Shown here in pieces: positions 1-8,632 of a DNA stretch of 64,000 nt (its first letter is position 1; each line of letters opens with the position of its first letter). The position numbers were made by a program, and so were the translations under genes. The notes under the pieces are model-generated. The model saw nothing but the letters and a program-made list of their open reading frames with translations. It made no database searches and had not been told where the DNA came from. The DNA lies in NCBI RefSeq assembly GCF_002943525.1, contig NZ_CP025394.1, positions 2,356,001-2,420,000 of the forward strand. Reading direction: 5' to 3'. The DNA comes from Kitasatospora sp. MMS16-BH015 (GTDB taxonomy: Bacteria; Actinomycetota; Actinomycetes; Streptomycetales; Streptomycetaceae).

Positions 1-34
1 CAGAGGCATGTTCGATCAGTACTACGACCTGTAG
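1..34 (+). CDS. C-terminal end of a truncated CDS
   Basis: The first bases read in one frame as RGMFDQYYDL followed by TAG at 32-34, and a hairpin-rich spacer begins right after. This is consistent with the last codons of a gene that starts outside the window. Too little is present to name a family, and a chance open frame cannot be excluded. Confidence 0.35.
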   Translation, partial: RGMFDQYYDL

Positions 35-42
35 GACCCCCT

Positions 43-114
43 CTGACCTGCAGAAACGCAGGTTGATCTCTCATCGTTTCCGCAGGTCAGGCAGGGCCCT
101 GACCTGCGGAAACG
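43..114. repeat. Three copies of a 16-mer (direct and inverted), terminator-like
   Basis: CTGACCTGCRGAAACG occurs at 43-58 and 99-114 on the plus strand and inverted at 75-90. Copies 1 and 2, or 2 and 3, can pair into a long hairpin just downstream of the possible stop at 34. There is no T-run, which is usual for actinobacterial terminators. It could equally be a small intergenic repeat family; a weaker relative lies near 9711-9755. Confidence 0.6.
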
Positions 115-529
115 CGCAGGGAGGGGTCGGCCGCAGTACCTCTGGGGCTCGCGATGTGAAATGAGTGTGCAATGGGCAGGGGCAGATCGAACTCACGATG
201 ACGCCTTCTTGCCCGTGCCGGCACTGGGAAGTACGCCATCTCGCTACTCACAGTAGCCATCACTCCGGGGCTTCCGACGCAACGGGTTCGATCTCTTACC
301 GGCACTGCGCCTCCTCAGGCGAGGTGTCACCCGGGCTCGCCAAGCAGCGGAGCCTGCCGTCGTCGGGCCGCGCCGGTTCAGCAGGCCACTGATCGGGATT
401 CCGGCCGGCGCGGAGGTCAGCAGCTGCACCGTCGAGAGCGTCGCGTGGTCGTCTGGATGAACCGCCCAGTGGATCGGACGATGGAGGACAGCCGCATGGG
501 GGACTTGCGGTAGAGCGCTTTCCGCCAGG
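115..529. other. Stretch without a supported gene
   Basis: No frame here has a ribosome-binding site, good actinobacterial codon use and recognisable content together. Flanking pseudogenes suggest decayed DNA. Confidence 0.5.
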
Positions 530-850
530 TGGTCTGGGCCAGGCACGGGGCGGACAGCGCGGCGCGGGACCGCGACTGGCCGAGCGGACCTGCTCGTAGC
601 CGGTCAGGGCGAGGAAGGCCGGGGCTGGCCGTAGGACTTCATGCCGACGAGGCGGACGTCCTTCTCGGAGCGGAAGAGCTCGTTCACGCCGTGTGGGTAG
701 ACGGTGCCGCAGGAGTACTGGTTGGGGTCGATCAGCGGGGTCAGCTCAAGCTGGGCCTGGAGGCGGTCGTCGAGGCCGAGGCGCAACTCGGCGAGGAAGG
801 ACAGATCCGGACGCAGGCCGGCTCGAAGCGCACCATGTACGCCTTCGCTT
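530..850 (-). pseudogene. Remnant of FAD-dependent oxidoreductase (arsenic-cluster flavoprotein type)
   Basis: Reading the minus strand from about 850 gives GLRPDLSFLAELRLGLDD, then LIDPNQYSCGTVYPHGVNEL and SEKDVRLVGMKSYG. This looks like the C-terminal third of flavin-binding oxidoreductases found in actinobacterial arsenic-resistance clusters. At about 604 the frame shifts and continues as APAFLALTGYEQVRS, the expected end of that family. The FAD-binding N-terminus is missing, and an NTF2-like fragment abuts the other side. No arsenic transporter lies nearby. The family assignment is from memory of the motif. Confidence 0.6.
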
Positions 851-865
851 TCCGCGAAGTCCGCG

Positions 866-1024
866 TCAGGACCGGGTTCCGCAACATCCGCACCACACTG
901 CCCTGCCCTGCGGCCGATGCGGGGTCTCGGACCGGTAGTCGGTGGTGAAGCAGTCGGCGACCCGTCGCGGGTCGTGCGAGTTGATCGCGTCCTTGAGCCG
1001 GTCGATCGGGGCGTTCGTGGTCAC
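866..1024 (-). pseudogene. Truncated SnoaL/NTF2-like protein
   Basis: A GTG start at 1024 follows a good GGAGG ribosome-binding site. The first 36 codons (TTNAPIDRLKDAINSHDPRR, then VADCFTTDYRSETPHRP) match the usual N-terminus of small NTF2/SnoaL-like proteins, which are about 120-150 residues long. After HRPQ the reading becomes unrelated and stops at 52 residues, so roughly two thirds is missing. The break adjoins the flavoprotein remnant, so a deletion probably joined the two genes. Confidence 0.6.
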
Positions 1025-1135
1025 TGCGACCTCCTGGTTCCGCGGATTGTTGCGCGCTGGGCGCGGTCTGAATGTGCGCTCTGCGCCGGGCGCCTCACCA
1101 GGTTTGTGGCGTGGCGCCCGGCAGGATTTCGCCGC

Positions 1136-1558
1136 TCAGGAGGACGGGGTCGTCGCGTCTTCGCCACCGGGCCTGGTGAAAGAGGCGGCCTGGGCCACGA
1201 GTGCGGCGATCTCGGGGTGCTCCGCGAAGTGGCGAGCCTGTACCTGCTCGATCTTCGTCTTGATCTCAGGGTCGGCGGAGTCCGTGATGTCGAAGGCCTC
1301 GAACCGCGCGAGGTAGCCGATGCCTTCCAGTTCGAGGCGGACGTGCGCGGGGTGGTTCAGGTACTGGTCGTAGCCGTCGAGGTCTTCGATCACGAACACG
1401 GCTCCGTAGTCGAAGCCCCCGGTGGGGTGCGGCCCGACCACGTACGACTTCACGGCGGGACAGGTCTCGCCGACCTGGCGCAGCAGGTCGAGGCAGGCCT
1501 CGAGCTGCTCCTCGCTCAGGTCGGGCTTGGGCGTCAAGCGGTTGATGTGGAAGATCAT
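1136..1558 (-). CDS. Stress-responsive alpha/beta-barrel (Dabb) domain protein
   Basis: A 140-residue protein beginning MIFHINRLTPKPDLSEEQLE. The pattern of a short beta strand, helix, a central KSYVVGPH strand and a FDYGAVFVIEDLDGYDQYLN stretch ending HPAHV is typical of the dimeric ferredoxin-like Dabb family. Members act as stress proteins or small cyclases/hydratases; no activity can be assigned here. The start was set by a strong GAGGAG site; the open frame extends 30 codons upstream without one. It is divergent from the TetR gene at 1867, and a perfect palindrome at 1791-1809 lies between them, so that regulator probably controls it. Confidence 0.8.
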   Translation of the reverse strand: MIFHINRLTPKPDLSEEQLEACLDLLRQVGETCPAVKSYVVGPHPTGGFDYGAVFVIEDLDGYDQYLNHPAHVRLELEGIGYLARFEAFDITDSADPEIKTKIEQVQARHFAEHPEIAALVAQAASFTRPGGEDATTPSS

Positions 1559-1790
1559 GGCCTTCTCCTCAAAACTCGGTACGGCACCGTCTTGTCTGTG
1601 GATTCCTGCGTCCCGGGGGGCCCGTACCGGCCCCCCGGGGGGGTCCAAGCGTTCCCCCGTGCGACCTGCATGATCAGGCCAGCCGGGCAGGCAGCTCGCC
1701 GCCGTGCGCCGCCCCGGGCGGCACTTGTCGGCTCTTCATCGCCAGGACACGACGCTAGTCAGGCGATCGTTCTTTAAGCAGGAGGAGATT

Positions 1791-1809
1791 TACCTGACAC
1801 TGTCAGGTA
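1791..1809. promoter_or_regulatory. Perfect palindrome, likely TetR operator
   Basis: TACCTGACA-C-TGTCAGGTA is a perfect 9-bp inverted repeat around one base. It lies between the divergent Dabb gene and the TetR gene, 58 bp before the latter's start. Size and symmetry fit a TetR dimer site, so autoregulation plus control of the Dabb gene is inferred. Confidence 0.65.
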
Positions 1810-1866
1810 TTCAGACAGTCGTAAGCCGCTTCGATCCCCGTCGGGCCGGCACCCTAGGATCGCCGC

Positions 1867-2616
1867 ATGTCCGCAGACGCGTCCGCGACGGTCCTGCCAT
1901 CCCTGCGCCAGCGACGCCGGGCCGTCGCCACCCAGGAGATCGTGGCCGCCGCCGAGAGCCACCTCGCCGAGCACGGGTTGCACGCCCTGTCCCTGAGAGC
2001 GGTCGCCCGTGGCCTCGGTATGACCGTGCAGGGGCTCTACCACTATTTTCCGAACCGGGACGCCCTCGTCACGGTTCTCGTCGCCAAGGCGTACGAGGAC
2101 CTGGCTGACGCCGTGACAGCGGCTGTCGACACGATGACGGACGAATCCGCCGCTCTGCGGTTCCTGGCCGCCGCCGAGGGCTACCGCCGATGGGCCGTCA
2201 CCCACCCCGAACGATTCCAGCTGCTGTACGGGGCGCCGTTGCGGCACTACGAAGCACCGGCCGAGGGTCCGACCGTTCTGGCGATGCGCCGGGTGGGCGA
2301 GGTCTTCCAGCGCGAGTTGTTCGGCGGGTTCACCACGTCACAACTGGCCGCGGCCGACACCCGGGTCCTCTCGTCGGCCCTCCGGGCGGACCTGGAACGC
2401 TTGATTCCGCACGGCCCGGGCACTCTGCCGCCTCCGGCGGCCGCTCTCCTCGTCAGCGCATGGGGGCACATGCACGGCATGGTCGTCCTCGAAGTCTTCG
2501 GACACACCACCTTCATCGGCGAACACCAGGCCGAGATCTTCCACATGGCGATGCGGGACCTGGTCGAGGACGTTCATCGCCGGATCACCGCACCGCCCCA
2601 CGCCGAGCCTCAGTGA
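1867..2616 (+). CDS. TetR/AcrR-family transcriptional regulator (WHG-type C-terminus)
   Basis: 249 residues. The N-terminal helix-turn-helix (about 20-65) contains the signature LSLRAVARGLGMTVQGLYHY followed by FPNRDALV. The C-terminal half has the YRRWAVTHPERFQLLYG stretch and a WGHMHGMVVLEVFGH segment, as in TetR proteins with a WHG-type ligand domain. Such proteins are usually repressors released by a small molecule; the ligand is unknown. The palindrome 58 bp upstream and the divergent Dabb gene make a local two-gene regulon likely. Confidence 0.9.
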   Translation: MSADASATVLPSLRQRRRAVATQEIVAAAESHLAEHGLHALSLRAVARGLGMTVQGLYHYFPNRDALVTVLVAKAYEDLADAVTAAVDTMTDESAALRFLAAAEGYRRWAVTHPERFQLLYGAPLRHYEAPAEGPTVLAMRRVGEVFQRELFGGFTTSQLAAADTRVLSSALRADLERLIPHGPGTLPPPAAALLVSAWGHMHGMVVLEVFGHTTFIGEHQAEIFHMAMRDLVEDVHRRITAPPHAEPQ

Positions 2617-2779
2617 GAAACACGGACGACCCACCACGATTGCCGGACCGCTCCGAGCTCCAACAGGCGGCCGCGCCGGAGCTACGGAACTGGCCACCCA
2701 TCTGACGGTCGATGCCCGAGGTTGAACTCGCCTTGTCGTAGGTGCTGACGGACCTTGATCCCTGCGGTACGACATCGGA

Positions 2780-3530
2780 GTGCGATACGCGCAGGGGGGC
2801 GGGTTCACTGCCCAGGAGCAACAGCGTCGGGAACGGGTACGCCTGGAGGCCGCAGAGCGGTTTGAACGGGGAGACGGCAACAGGCTGATCGACGCTGACC
2901 TCCGGGTCACGGTGCGGTCGGTGGACAGGTGGCGCCAGGCCTGGCGGCAGGGCGGTTCGGCTGGCCTGGGGGCGAAGGGGCCGCAGTCCCCGCCCCCGCT
3001 CGGCACACGGCAGTTCGCCCTGCTGGAGCGGGAGCTGGAGAGAGGGGCCGCTCCCTCACGGGTGGGAGGACCAGTGATGGACGCTGGCGCGGATCAAGAT
3101 CCTGATCGGCCGCCGGTTCCACGTCTCCTACACAGTCCAGGGCGTGTGGAAGCTGATGCGTCGCAACGGCTGGTCGTGCCAGCAACCGGTCCGCCCGGCG
3201 ATCGAGCGAGACGACGGGGCGGTCGAGGTGTGGAAGAAGGAGGTGTGGCGGCAGGTAAGAGCCTAGCGGCGGAGCTCGGGGCCTGGCTGGTCTTCGAGGA
3301 CGAGGCCGGGGGTCTCGATGACGCCGGCGCGGGCCCGCACCTGGGGACGCCGCGGGCGGACGCCTGTCGTCCGGGTGCGTGACCGCTCCCGTCGCCGGGT
3401 CTCGATCGCTGCCCTGACCTACTACAACCCGGCGAGCGCTCCCGGCTGATCTACCGGCCCCGGCTGGACGACAGCCAGGGCAGAAACAAGGGCCGCAAGA
3501 GCTTCACCTGGACCGACTACCGCGACCGAG
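2780..3530 (+). pseudogene. IS630-family transposase, multiply frameshifted and truncated
   Basis: The first frame encodes MRYAQGGGFTAQEQQRRERV and a helix-turn-helix with RVTVRSVDRWRQAWRQGG, the usual N-terminus of actinobacterial IS630 transposases. After about 3050 the homology moves to another frame (HGWEDQ, an in-frame TGA, then WTLARIKILIGRRFH). It shifts again to reach LVFEDEAG, which carries DDE-domain residues, then SMTPARARTWGRRGRTPVVR and KSFTWTDYRD. It ends there without the C-terminal catalytic part. No terminal inverted repeats were recognised. A dead element. Confidence 0.85.
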
Positions 3531-3580
3531 CGGCGCCGCCGGGTCCTGCGGTCGTCCTGCGGCGGAGTCGCCCGGGGCTC

Positions 3581-4177
3581 TCAGCGGTTGATCGAGATGG
3601 CGAAGGGCGTGAATCCGCTGGATCGGATCACGTGCGGGACGAACAGGATCGCGGCCTCCGTGGCGCGGGCGGTCTCGATCCCGCCGAGGTCCGTGATCCA
3701 CTCCTGCTGCCAGCCGAGGTCGGTGAGCAGTTCACGGACGGTCCGCTTGGCCTGCGGGTCGTCGCCAGAGAGGAAGGCGGTCGGCGTCTGGGCCAGCGCG
3801 GCGGGCGCGGTCATCACGGGGAAGAGCATCGTGTTGAGCGTCTTGACGACGCGCGTTTCGGGGAGCGCTTCCTGGAGTTGCTCGGCCAGGCTCGAGCCGG
3901 GGTAGACCAGGTCGGCGGGCAGCCCGTCCGGTCCGTCGACGGTGGCGTTGGAGACGTCGACGAGGATCTTGCCCTGCAGCTCCCCGCGCAGCGCGGTGAG
4001 CCGTTCCAGCGAGCCGGCGCCCGGGGTGGCGTTGATGACGATCTGCGCCGTCCTGGAGGCGTCGGCGGCGGCGCCCGGCTCGCGGTCCACCGTGGTCACC
4101 TCGTGGCCTGCCCGGGTGAGGGCCTGGGCGAGGTTGCCGCCGACGCGGCCGTTTCCGAGAACGGCGATCGTGGTCAT
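3581..4177 (-). CDS. NADPH-dependent F420-reductase-like oxidoreductase (NAD(P)-binding)
   Basis: 198 residues starting MTTIAVLGNGRVGGNLAQAL, a Rossmann GxGxxG fold like the coenzyme-F420/NADP reductase-like family. The central IVINATPGAG and ILVDVSNATVD segments and the VVKTLNTMLFPVM stretch fit that family, whose members range from F420:NADPH oxidoreductases to uncharacterised NADP-binding proteins. The ATG at 4177 gives the natural N-terminus; the frame stays open upstream only as a shadow of the next gene. It lies 41 bp behind the IMPase-like gene on the same strand and is probably co-transcribed with it. Confidence 0.85.
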   Translation of the reverse strand: MTTIAVLGNGRVGGNLAQALTRAGHEVTTVDREPGAAADASRTAQIVINATPGAGSLERLTALRGELQGKILVDVSNATVDGPDGLPADLVYPGSSLAEQLQEALPETRVVKTLNTMLFPVMTAPAALAQTPTAFLSGDDPQAKRTVRELLTDLGWQQEWITDLGGIETARATEAAILFVPHVIRSSGFTPFAISINR

Positions 4178-4218
4178 GTTGTTCTGTTCCTTCCGTACGT
4201 GCAGGGTGTGGTGGGTGG

Positions 4219-5052
4219 TCAGCGGGAGAGCGTGGTGACGGCCGCGGCGTGGACGCCGGGCGCGGCGGCCAGGAAGCTCTCGCTCTGCGGGGTCCAGGGG
4301 CGGCCCTGGGCGTCGGAGATCCGCCCGCCGGCCTCGGTGACGAGCAGGGCTCCGGGCAGCAGGTCCGCGCGGGCGCCGGCGAACTGCCAGAAGGCGTCGA
4401 TCCGGCCGGCGGCCACGTTCAGCAGGTGCAGGGTGGCAGGCACTGCGACGCGGACGACGAGCGCGTCGAGGAGCATCGCGGTGATGGAGGAGCCGATGCG
4501 CCGGACGACCTCCTCGTTCTCGTCCGGCCGGGCCTGGCTCGTGGCCACGAGGCCCAGGCCGAGGTCGGTGGTCCGGGAGACGTGCAGGGGGCGGCCGTCG
4601 AGGTGGGCGCCGGCGCCGGCGAGCGCGGTGTAGGTCTCGCCGGTCAGCGGCAGGTGGACCGCGGTGAGCACCGGCTGGTTGTCGCGCACGAGGGTGGCGG
4701 TCACCGCCCAATCCGGCAGGGCGTGCAGGTGGTTGACGTTGCCTTCGGCCGGGTCCACGACCCACCACTCGCCGGAGGGCAGGGCCCCGCCCGCGAGTTC
4801 GTCCTCCACGAAGCGGGCGTCCGGGCGGAGGCGGGTGAGGGCGGGGCGCAGGGCCTCCAGGGCGGCGTCGTCGTTGGCGGCGAGCGCGCTCATCAGCTCT
4901 TCCCGGGTCCGGTAGGGGACCACGTCTCCGAAGCGCTCCCGCAGCACGGCCCCCGCCGCGCGTACGGCGTCAGCGGTGTGTGCAAGCAGGTCGGTGTCGG
5001 GCACGGCGTCGGCGGTCGCGGCGACTTCGACCGTCTGGATCGTTTCGGACAT
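4219..5052 (-). CDS. Inositol-monophosphatase-family protein with altered metal motif
   Basis: 277 residues. The layout follows the Mg-dependent IMPase fold: FVEDELAGG supplies the first acidic cluster, WVVDPAEGNVNHLH is the position of the canonical DPxDGTxN motif, and ARADLLPGALLVTEAGG resembles the C-terminal D-x-x-x-G-x-L-x-x-x-A-G-G site. The second Asp and the Thr of DPxDGT are replaced (AEGN), so phosphatase activity is uncertain. First gene of a probable two-gene operon with the F420-reductase-like gene, with a LysR gene further upstream on the same strand. The ATG at 5052 is the natural start. Confidence 0.8.
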   Translation of the reverse strand: MSETIQTVEVAATADAVPDTDLLAHTADAVRAAGAVLRERFGDVVPYRTREELMSALAANDDAALEALRPALTRLRPDARFVEDELAGGALPSGEWWVVDPAEGNVNHLHALPDWAVTATLVRDNQPVLTAVHLPLTGETYTALAGAGAHLDGRPLHVSRTTDLGLGLVATSQARPDENEEVVRRIGSSITAMLLDALVVRVAVPATLHLLNVAAGRIDAFWQFAGARADLLPGALLVTEAGGRISDAQGRPWTPQSESFLAAAPGVHAAAVTTLSR

Positions 5053-5152
5053 GGTGGTGCTCCCGTCTGAGGAGGGGTGATCAAGCGGACCAGGCGAACC
5101 GTGCTCCGTTCGCGCCTGCATTTCGAAGGTAGAAGGGCCGGGCATTAACTTC

Positions 5153-5193
5153 AACTGCATGTAAAGCACTGCTGGGATGACTCCCATGCAACT
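5153..5193. promoter_or_regulatory. Inverted-repeat motif shared with the LysR gene promoter
   Basis: TGCATG at 5156-5161 and CATGCA at 5185-5190 form an inverted pair about 100 bp upstream of the IMPase-like gene. On the minus strand the second arm reads AGTTGCATG, and the LysR gene at 6568 starts within AATTGCATG. This suggests that the LysR protein binds both promoters. Confidence 0.45.
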
Positions 5194-5419
5194 GAATCTG
5201 CAGCCTCCTCGCCGTGCTCGGTGAGCTCCCGGAGGAGGACGCACGACGAGGGATCGGGCCGTGGCCGGGTGCGCGCCGGGACCGGTCAGCAGCCCGGTGC
5301 CGGGTGCCAGCACGACCGGCGGCGATCAACCGTCCCGGTGCCGACGTCCGTGTGAACAGGCCCCCCAGGGGCCGGCCGGAGCGAGCGGAACCACGGTAAG
5401 CGCCCGGCTCGCCCGGCGG

Positions 5420-5640
5420 CTGGGCGTGTGCTTGCCCGCCTCGGGCCGGTGCTCCCAGAAGTCATGGGTGTGGCCGAGAGCGGGCAGGACGACCTGGTGC
5501 CCGCGGGACAGCACAGGCAGCAGGTCGTCGGTCGGGTTCACCGGCGGTGCGGAGAAGTCGAGTTCGCCACCGATGAGCAGAGTCTCGGCCGCGCCGGGCC
5601 GGACCGTTCGGCATTCGGCGCCGTCGGGCCCATTGCCCGG
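5420..5640 (-). pseudogene. C-terminal remnant of an alpha/beta hydrolase (TAP-like)
   Basis: The minus strand reads VRPGAAETLLIGGELDFSAP, then NPTDDLLPVLSRGHQVVLP and ALGHTHDFWEHRPEAG. This is the final strand-Asp and loop-His part of secreted alpha/beta hydrolases (LLIGGELD and LGHTHDFW carry the Asp and His). The nucleophile domain and N-terminus are absent and no start is present. It sits directly downstream of the LysR stop codon. Confidence 0.6.
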
Positions 5641-5647
5641 CGGAACG

Positions 5648-6568
5648 CTACTGGCCAGCGGCGTCCGGAGTGGTGAACAGGTCCTGCAGGGTCTGAGTCG
5701 CCAGGTCGAGCAGCCAGGTGTGGGCGGGGTCGTCGTCGTAGCGCTTGTGCCAGAGCAGGTAGAGAGGTACGGGTGGCAGGTCGAACGGCAGCGGCAGCGT
5801 GGTCAGGCCCAGTTGCTCGCGGGCGGAGCGGGTGACCGCGTCGGGGAGGGTGACCACGACGTCGGTGTCACGGGCGAGCTGCAGGGCGGTGTCCGTCGCG
5901 GGGGCGGAGACGGTGACACGGCGCTCGTGGCCGAGGGCGGCCACGACATCGTCGACCCGGTCGCGCAGGCTTCCACGCCGGGAGACGGTCACGTGATCGG
6001 CCGCCGCGTACCGCTCGACGGTCACCGGTCCTTCGGTGAGCGGATGGCCCGCCCGGACAGCGAGGATGATCCTGTCCTGGCCGATGAGACGGTGATGGAT
6101 GTCGGACTGAGAGGGCGGTCCGTCACTGGAGGCCACATCGACCTCGCCACGACGCAGCTCAGGGGTGTCGTGGCCGGGCTCGACCGTCAGGCGCATCTTC
6201 ACCCCCGGGGCCTGGCGGCGCACCGCGGCGACGAGGGCAGTCCCGCAGGCGGTGGTGAGGGCGTCGTGCAAGCGAATGGTGAACACCCGCTCCAGGCTCG
6301 CCAGGTCGAGGTCCGGACGGGCGGACAGCAACTGGTGCGCCTGCTGCACCAGGGCGTGGACCTCGGTGCGCATGGCCAGCGCGCGGGGCGTGGGCGTCAT
6401 GTGGCGTCCGGTGCGGACCAGGATCTGGTCGCCGGTGGCTTTGCGGATACGGCCCAGCGAGCGGCTCATCGCCGGCGCGGTGACGTGGAGCCGGTCCGCG
6501 GCTCCGGCCACGCTGCCCTCTTCCAGCAGCGCGTCCAGGGCGGTGAGCAGATTCAAATCCAATTGCAT
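5648..6568 (-). CDS. LysR-family transcriptional regulator
   Basis: 306 residues from MQLDLNLLTALDALLEEGSV. The winged helix-turn-helix covers about 1-60 (AADRLHVTAPAMSRSLGRIR), followed by an effector-binding domain with VFTIRLHDALTTACG and GEVDVASSDG. Substrate-domain details do not identify a ligand. An ATG nine codons upstream (6595) is possible, but neither start has a clear ribosome-binding site. The 8-bp inverted repeat TGCATGAC/GTCATGCA at 6564-6598 overlaps the start region and points to autoregulation. Confidence 0.88.
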   Translation of the reverse strand: MQLDLNLLTALDALLEEGSVAGAADRLHVTAPAMSRSLGRIRKATGDQILVRTGRHMTPTPRALAMRTEVHALVQQAHQLLSARPDLDLASLERVFTIRLHDALTTACGTALVAAVRRQAPGVKMRLTVEPGHDTPELRRGEVDVASSDGPPSQSDIHHRLIGQDRIILAVRAGHPLTEGPVTVERYAAADHVTVSRRGSLRDRVDDVVAALGHERRVTVSAPATDTALQLARDTDVVVTLPDAVTRSAREQLGLTTLPLPFDLPPVPLYLLWHKRYDDDPAHTWLLDLATQTLQDLFTTPDAAGQ

Positions 6569-6598
6569 GACAGTAACTATAGGAGTAGAAGTCATGCA
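6564..6598. promoter_or_regulatory. Inverted repeat at the LysR gene start, probable autoregulatory site
   Basis: TGCATGAC (6564-6571) and GTCATGCA (6591-6598) are perfect inverted arms 19 bp apart that flank the two candidate start codons. LysR sites are normally dyads of this kind, and half of it recurs near 5185. Confidence 0.5.
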
Positions 6599-6811
6599 CT
6601 TTTTGTTAATAGTTGAGGGCTCTGGCTTGGCGATGCGGGGCCGAGAGGAACACCCAACACCGGCCTGCTTCTACCGAATTCCGTCGCCGCCGCTAAAGCG
6701 GCCGTCGCTCGCCCGGCGGCCTGCGTCAATCGGGGATCGGGTCAGACCCTCGAGCGGTGCCGCCTCATGATCATCTTGACGCTACGGACAGCAGTCTGCG
6801 GCCCCGCGCCC

Positions 6812-6961
6812 CTACTCCTCAGCGGCGACAACGGTTTCGCCGTCCTCCAAGCGCTGGCGGATGCCGGCGTACTTCTCGGGCCCCCACTCGGGCGAGGCGG
6901 CCAGCTCCGCCTCCACCCAAGCGTCTATGCTCTTGCCCAATTCCTCATCGTACGCGTCCAT
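6812..6961 (-). CDS. Small hypothetical protein (49 residues)
   Basis: A strong GGAGG site eight bases before the ATG at 6961 opens a 49-codon frame beginning MDAYDEELGKSIDAWVEAEL and ending LEDGETVVAAEE. It is acidic and probably helical, with no cysteines or membrane segment. Codon use is typical of the region. A single-domain acidic protein of this kind could be an antitoxin-like or regulatory partner, but no partner gene adjoins it and no function is assigned. Confidence 0.65.
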   Translation of the reverse strand: MDAYDEELGKSIDAWVEAELAASPEWGPEKYAGIRQRLEDGETVVAAEE

Positions 6962-7269
6962 GCGACTACCCTCCGGCAACACCTCAGGTCAAGACTGCCT
7001 GGTTGTGACAAGTCATCGGCACCAGCTGATGGCCCGTCAGAATTCGGATGCGCCTGCACGGCCCTGCGGCACCGACTCCACGGATGCACGCCGCAGTCCC
7101 CAGTGGCGACCGATCCGCTCACGGTGTCGGCCCGTGGGGTGCGCGACCGGGGGCGCAACGCGCTGTCGTCGGGCGTAATGGAGGAACCGGCCCGGTGAAC
7201 GGGACCGGGGCTTCGGACTGACCGAGCCGGTGCCGAGCGTCCGTGGCGGGGCAAGGAGGGTGAGCAGGG

Positions 7270-8505
7270 ATGACTGGTGGGCGGCCGTCCGGTGCAGCGG
7301 GACCGGGCCGGTCGGAGGGGCACGGTGAAGGCCTGTTGTGGGCGCTGCTCGATCAGGCCCATGGGCTTCCGCCGCGGCTGGTCGCTCCGCTGGTCGCCGA
7401 GGCGGTGAGCAGGTTCGGCGGCCGTGACCCGGCGTTGCTGTTGCAGGACTACGGGCAGCTGGTGCTGGTGCCGCTGCCCGGCCGGGGGCTGGCCGCCGGG
7501 GTACCGGTGCGGATCGAGGGCTCGCCCGCGGGTGCGGCCTTTCTGCGTGGTGCCCCCGTCGAGGTACCGCAGACGGACGGGGTGCGGGTGTACCTGCCGC
7601 TGCTGGGCGGCAGCGACGAGGTGGGGGTACTGGCTCTCACGCTGGACGATGTCGGTGAGGACGGTCGGCGGCTCCTTCGCCGACTGGCCGCCTTGGTGGC
7701 GGATCTGCTGGTCACCAAGCGCGGCTACACCGACCGGATCTTCCAGGCCCGGCGCATGGAGCCGATGAGTGTCGCCGCGGAGATCCAGTGGTCGCTGCTG
7801 CCACCGCTGTCGATGACCGTCCCCCGGGTCGCCGTGGCGGGCATCCTCGAACCCGCTTACCAGGTGGCCGGCGACAGTTTCGACTACGCGCTCAACGACG
7901 ATGTCCTGCACGTGGCAACGATCGACGCGATGGGTCACGGGCTGGACGCCGCGACCATGGCGACCGTGGCCATCGGTGCGTACCGGCACGCCCGGCGGGC
8001 CGACATCGGGCTGGCGGAGATCTACGCGTTCATGGACCGGGCCATCGCCGAGCAGTTCGGGCCGGACCACTTCGTCACCGCGCAGATGATGCGCCTGGAC
8101 ACCGTGACCGGTCACCTGCAGTGGGTCAACGCCGGCCATCCTCAGCCGCTGCTGATCCGTGACCACGTCGTCGTCGAGCGGCTGGAGAGCGAGACCACAC
8201 TGCCGGTGGGGTTCGGTGGCGAGGTGCCGGTGATCAGCGAGCGGGTGCTGCGGCTCGGTGACCGGGTCCTGTGCTTCACCGATGGTCTGGTCGAGGAGCG
8301 GGAGGCCGGCGGGGAGCAGTTCGGGGAGGAGCGGCTCATCGAGTGGGTCGACCGCGTCGAGCGTTCGCAGGACGGGGTGCGGGCCGTGGTGCGGGCGCTC
8401 TCCCACGTGTTGAAGGAGAAGCGGGGCGGGCGCACGAGTGACGACGCCACCCTGTTCCTGATCGAGTGGCGCGGAGGCCCTGGCACCCCGCCGGGGCTCT
8501 CGTGA
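7270..8505 (+). CDS. PP2C-type serine phosphatase (SpoIIE domain)
   Basis: 411 residues. The N-terminal 150 residues look like a sensory, GAF-like region without transmembrane segments. The SpoIIE/PP2C domain follows (about 170-400) with the metal-binding ATIDAMGHGLDAATMA, VNAGHPQPLL and LCFTDGLVEER, and ends in a TSDDATLFLIEW strand. In actinobacteria such enzymes dephosphorylate anti-anti-sigma proteins in partner-switching cascades. No anti-sigma kinase or STAS protein is adjacent. A GGAGG-type site precedes the ATG. Confidence 0.92.
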   Translation: MTGGRPSGAAGPGRSEGHGEGLLWALLDQAHGLPPRLVAPLVAEAVSRFGGRDPALLLQDYGQLVLVPLPGRGLAAGVPVRIEGSPAGAAFLRGAPVEVPQTDGVRVYLPLLGGSDEVGVLALTLDDVGEDGRRLLRRLAALVADLLVTKRGYTDRIFQARRMEPMSVAAEIQWSLLPPLSMTVPRVAVAGILEPAYQVAGDSFDYALNDDVLHVATIDAMGHGLDAATMATVAIGAYRHARRADIGLAEIYAFMDRAIAEQFGPDHFVTAQMMRLDTVTGHLQWVNAGHPQPLLIRDHVVVERLESETTLPVGFGGEVPVISERVLRLGDRVLCFTDGLVEEREAGGEQFGEERLIEWVDRVERSQDGVRAVVRALSHVLKEKRGGRTSDDATLFLIEWRGGPGTPPGLS

Positions 8506-8632
8506 CCGGCCGGATCGGCCCGACGCGGGCGGAGTACCGTAGGAATATCGGGGGTAGCCCGAGCCGTCGCTCCCCCAAGGACCGGTCCTCGCTCAGCGGG
8601 CCCGGTCTGTGTCTGCGGATAGGTGGCGAGCC

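Noticed and set aside
529-1777. Long plus-strand open frames in the left edge
   Set aside because: They are antisense to recognisable fragments and to the Dabb gene and have no ribosome-binding site, as expected in high-GC DNA.
2780-3530. Active IS630 element
   Set aside because: At least two frameshifts, in-frame stops and a missing C-terminal catalytic part.
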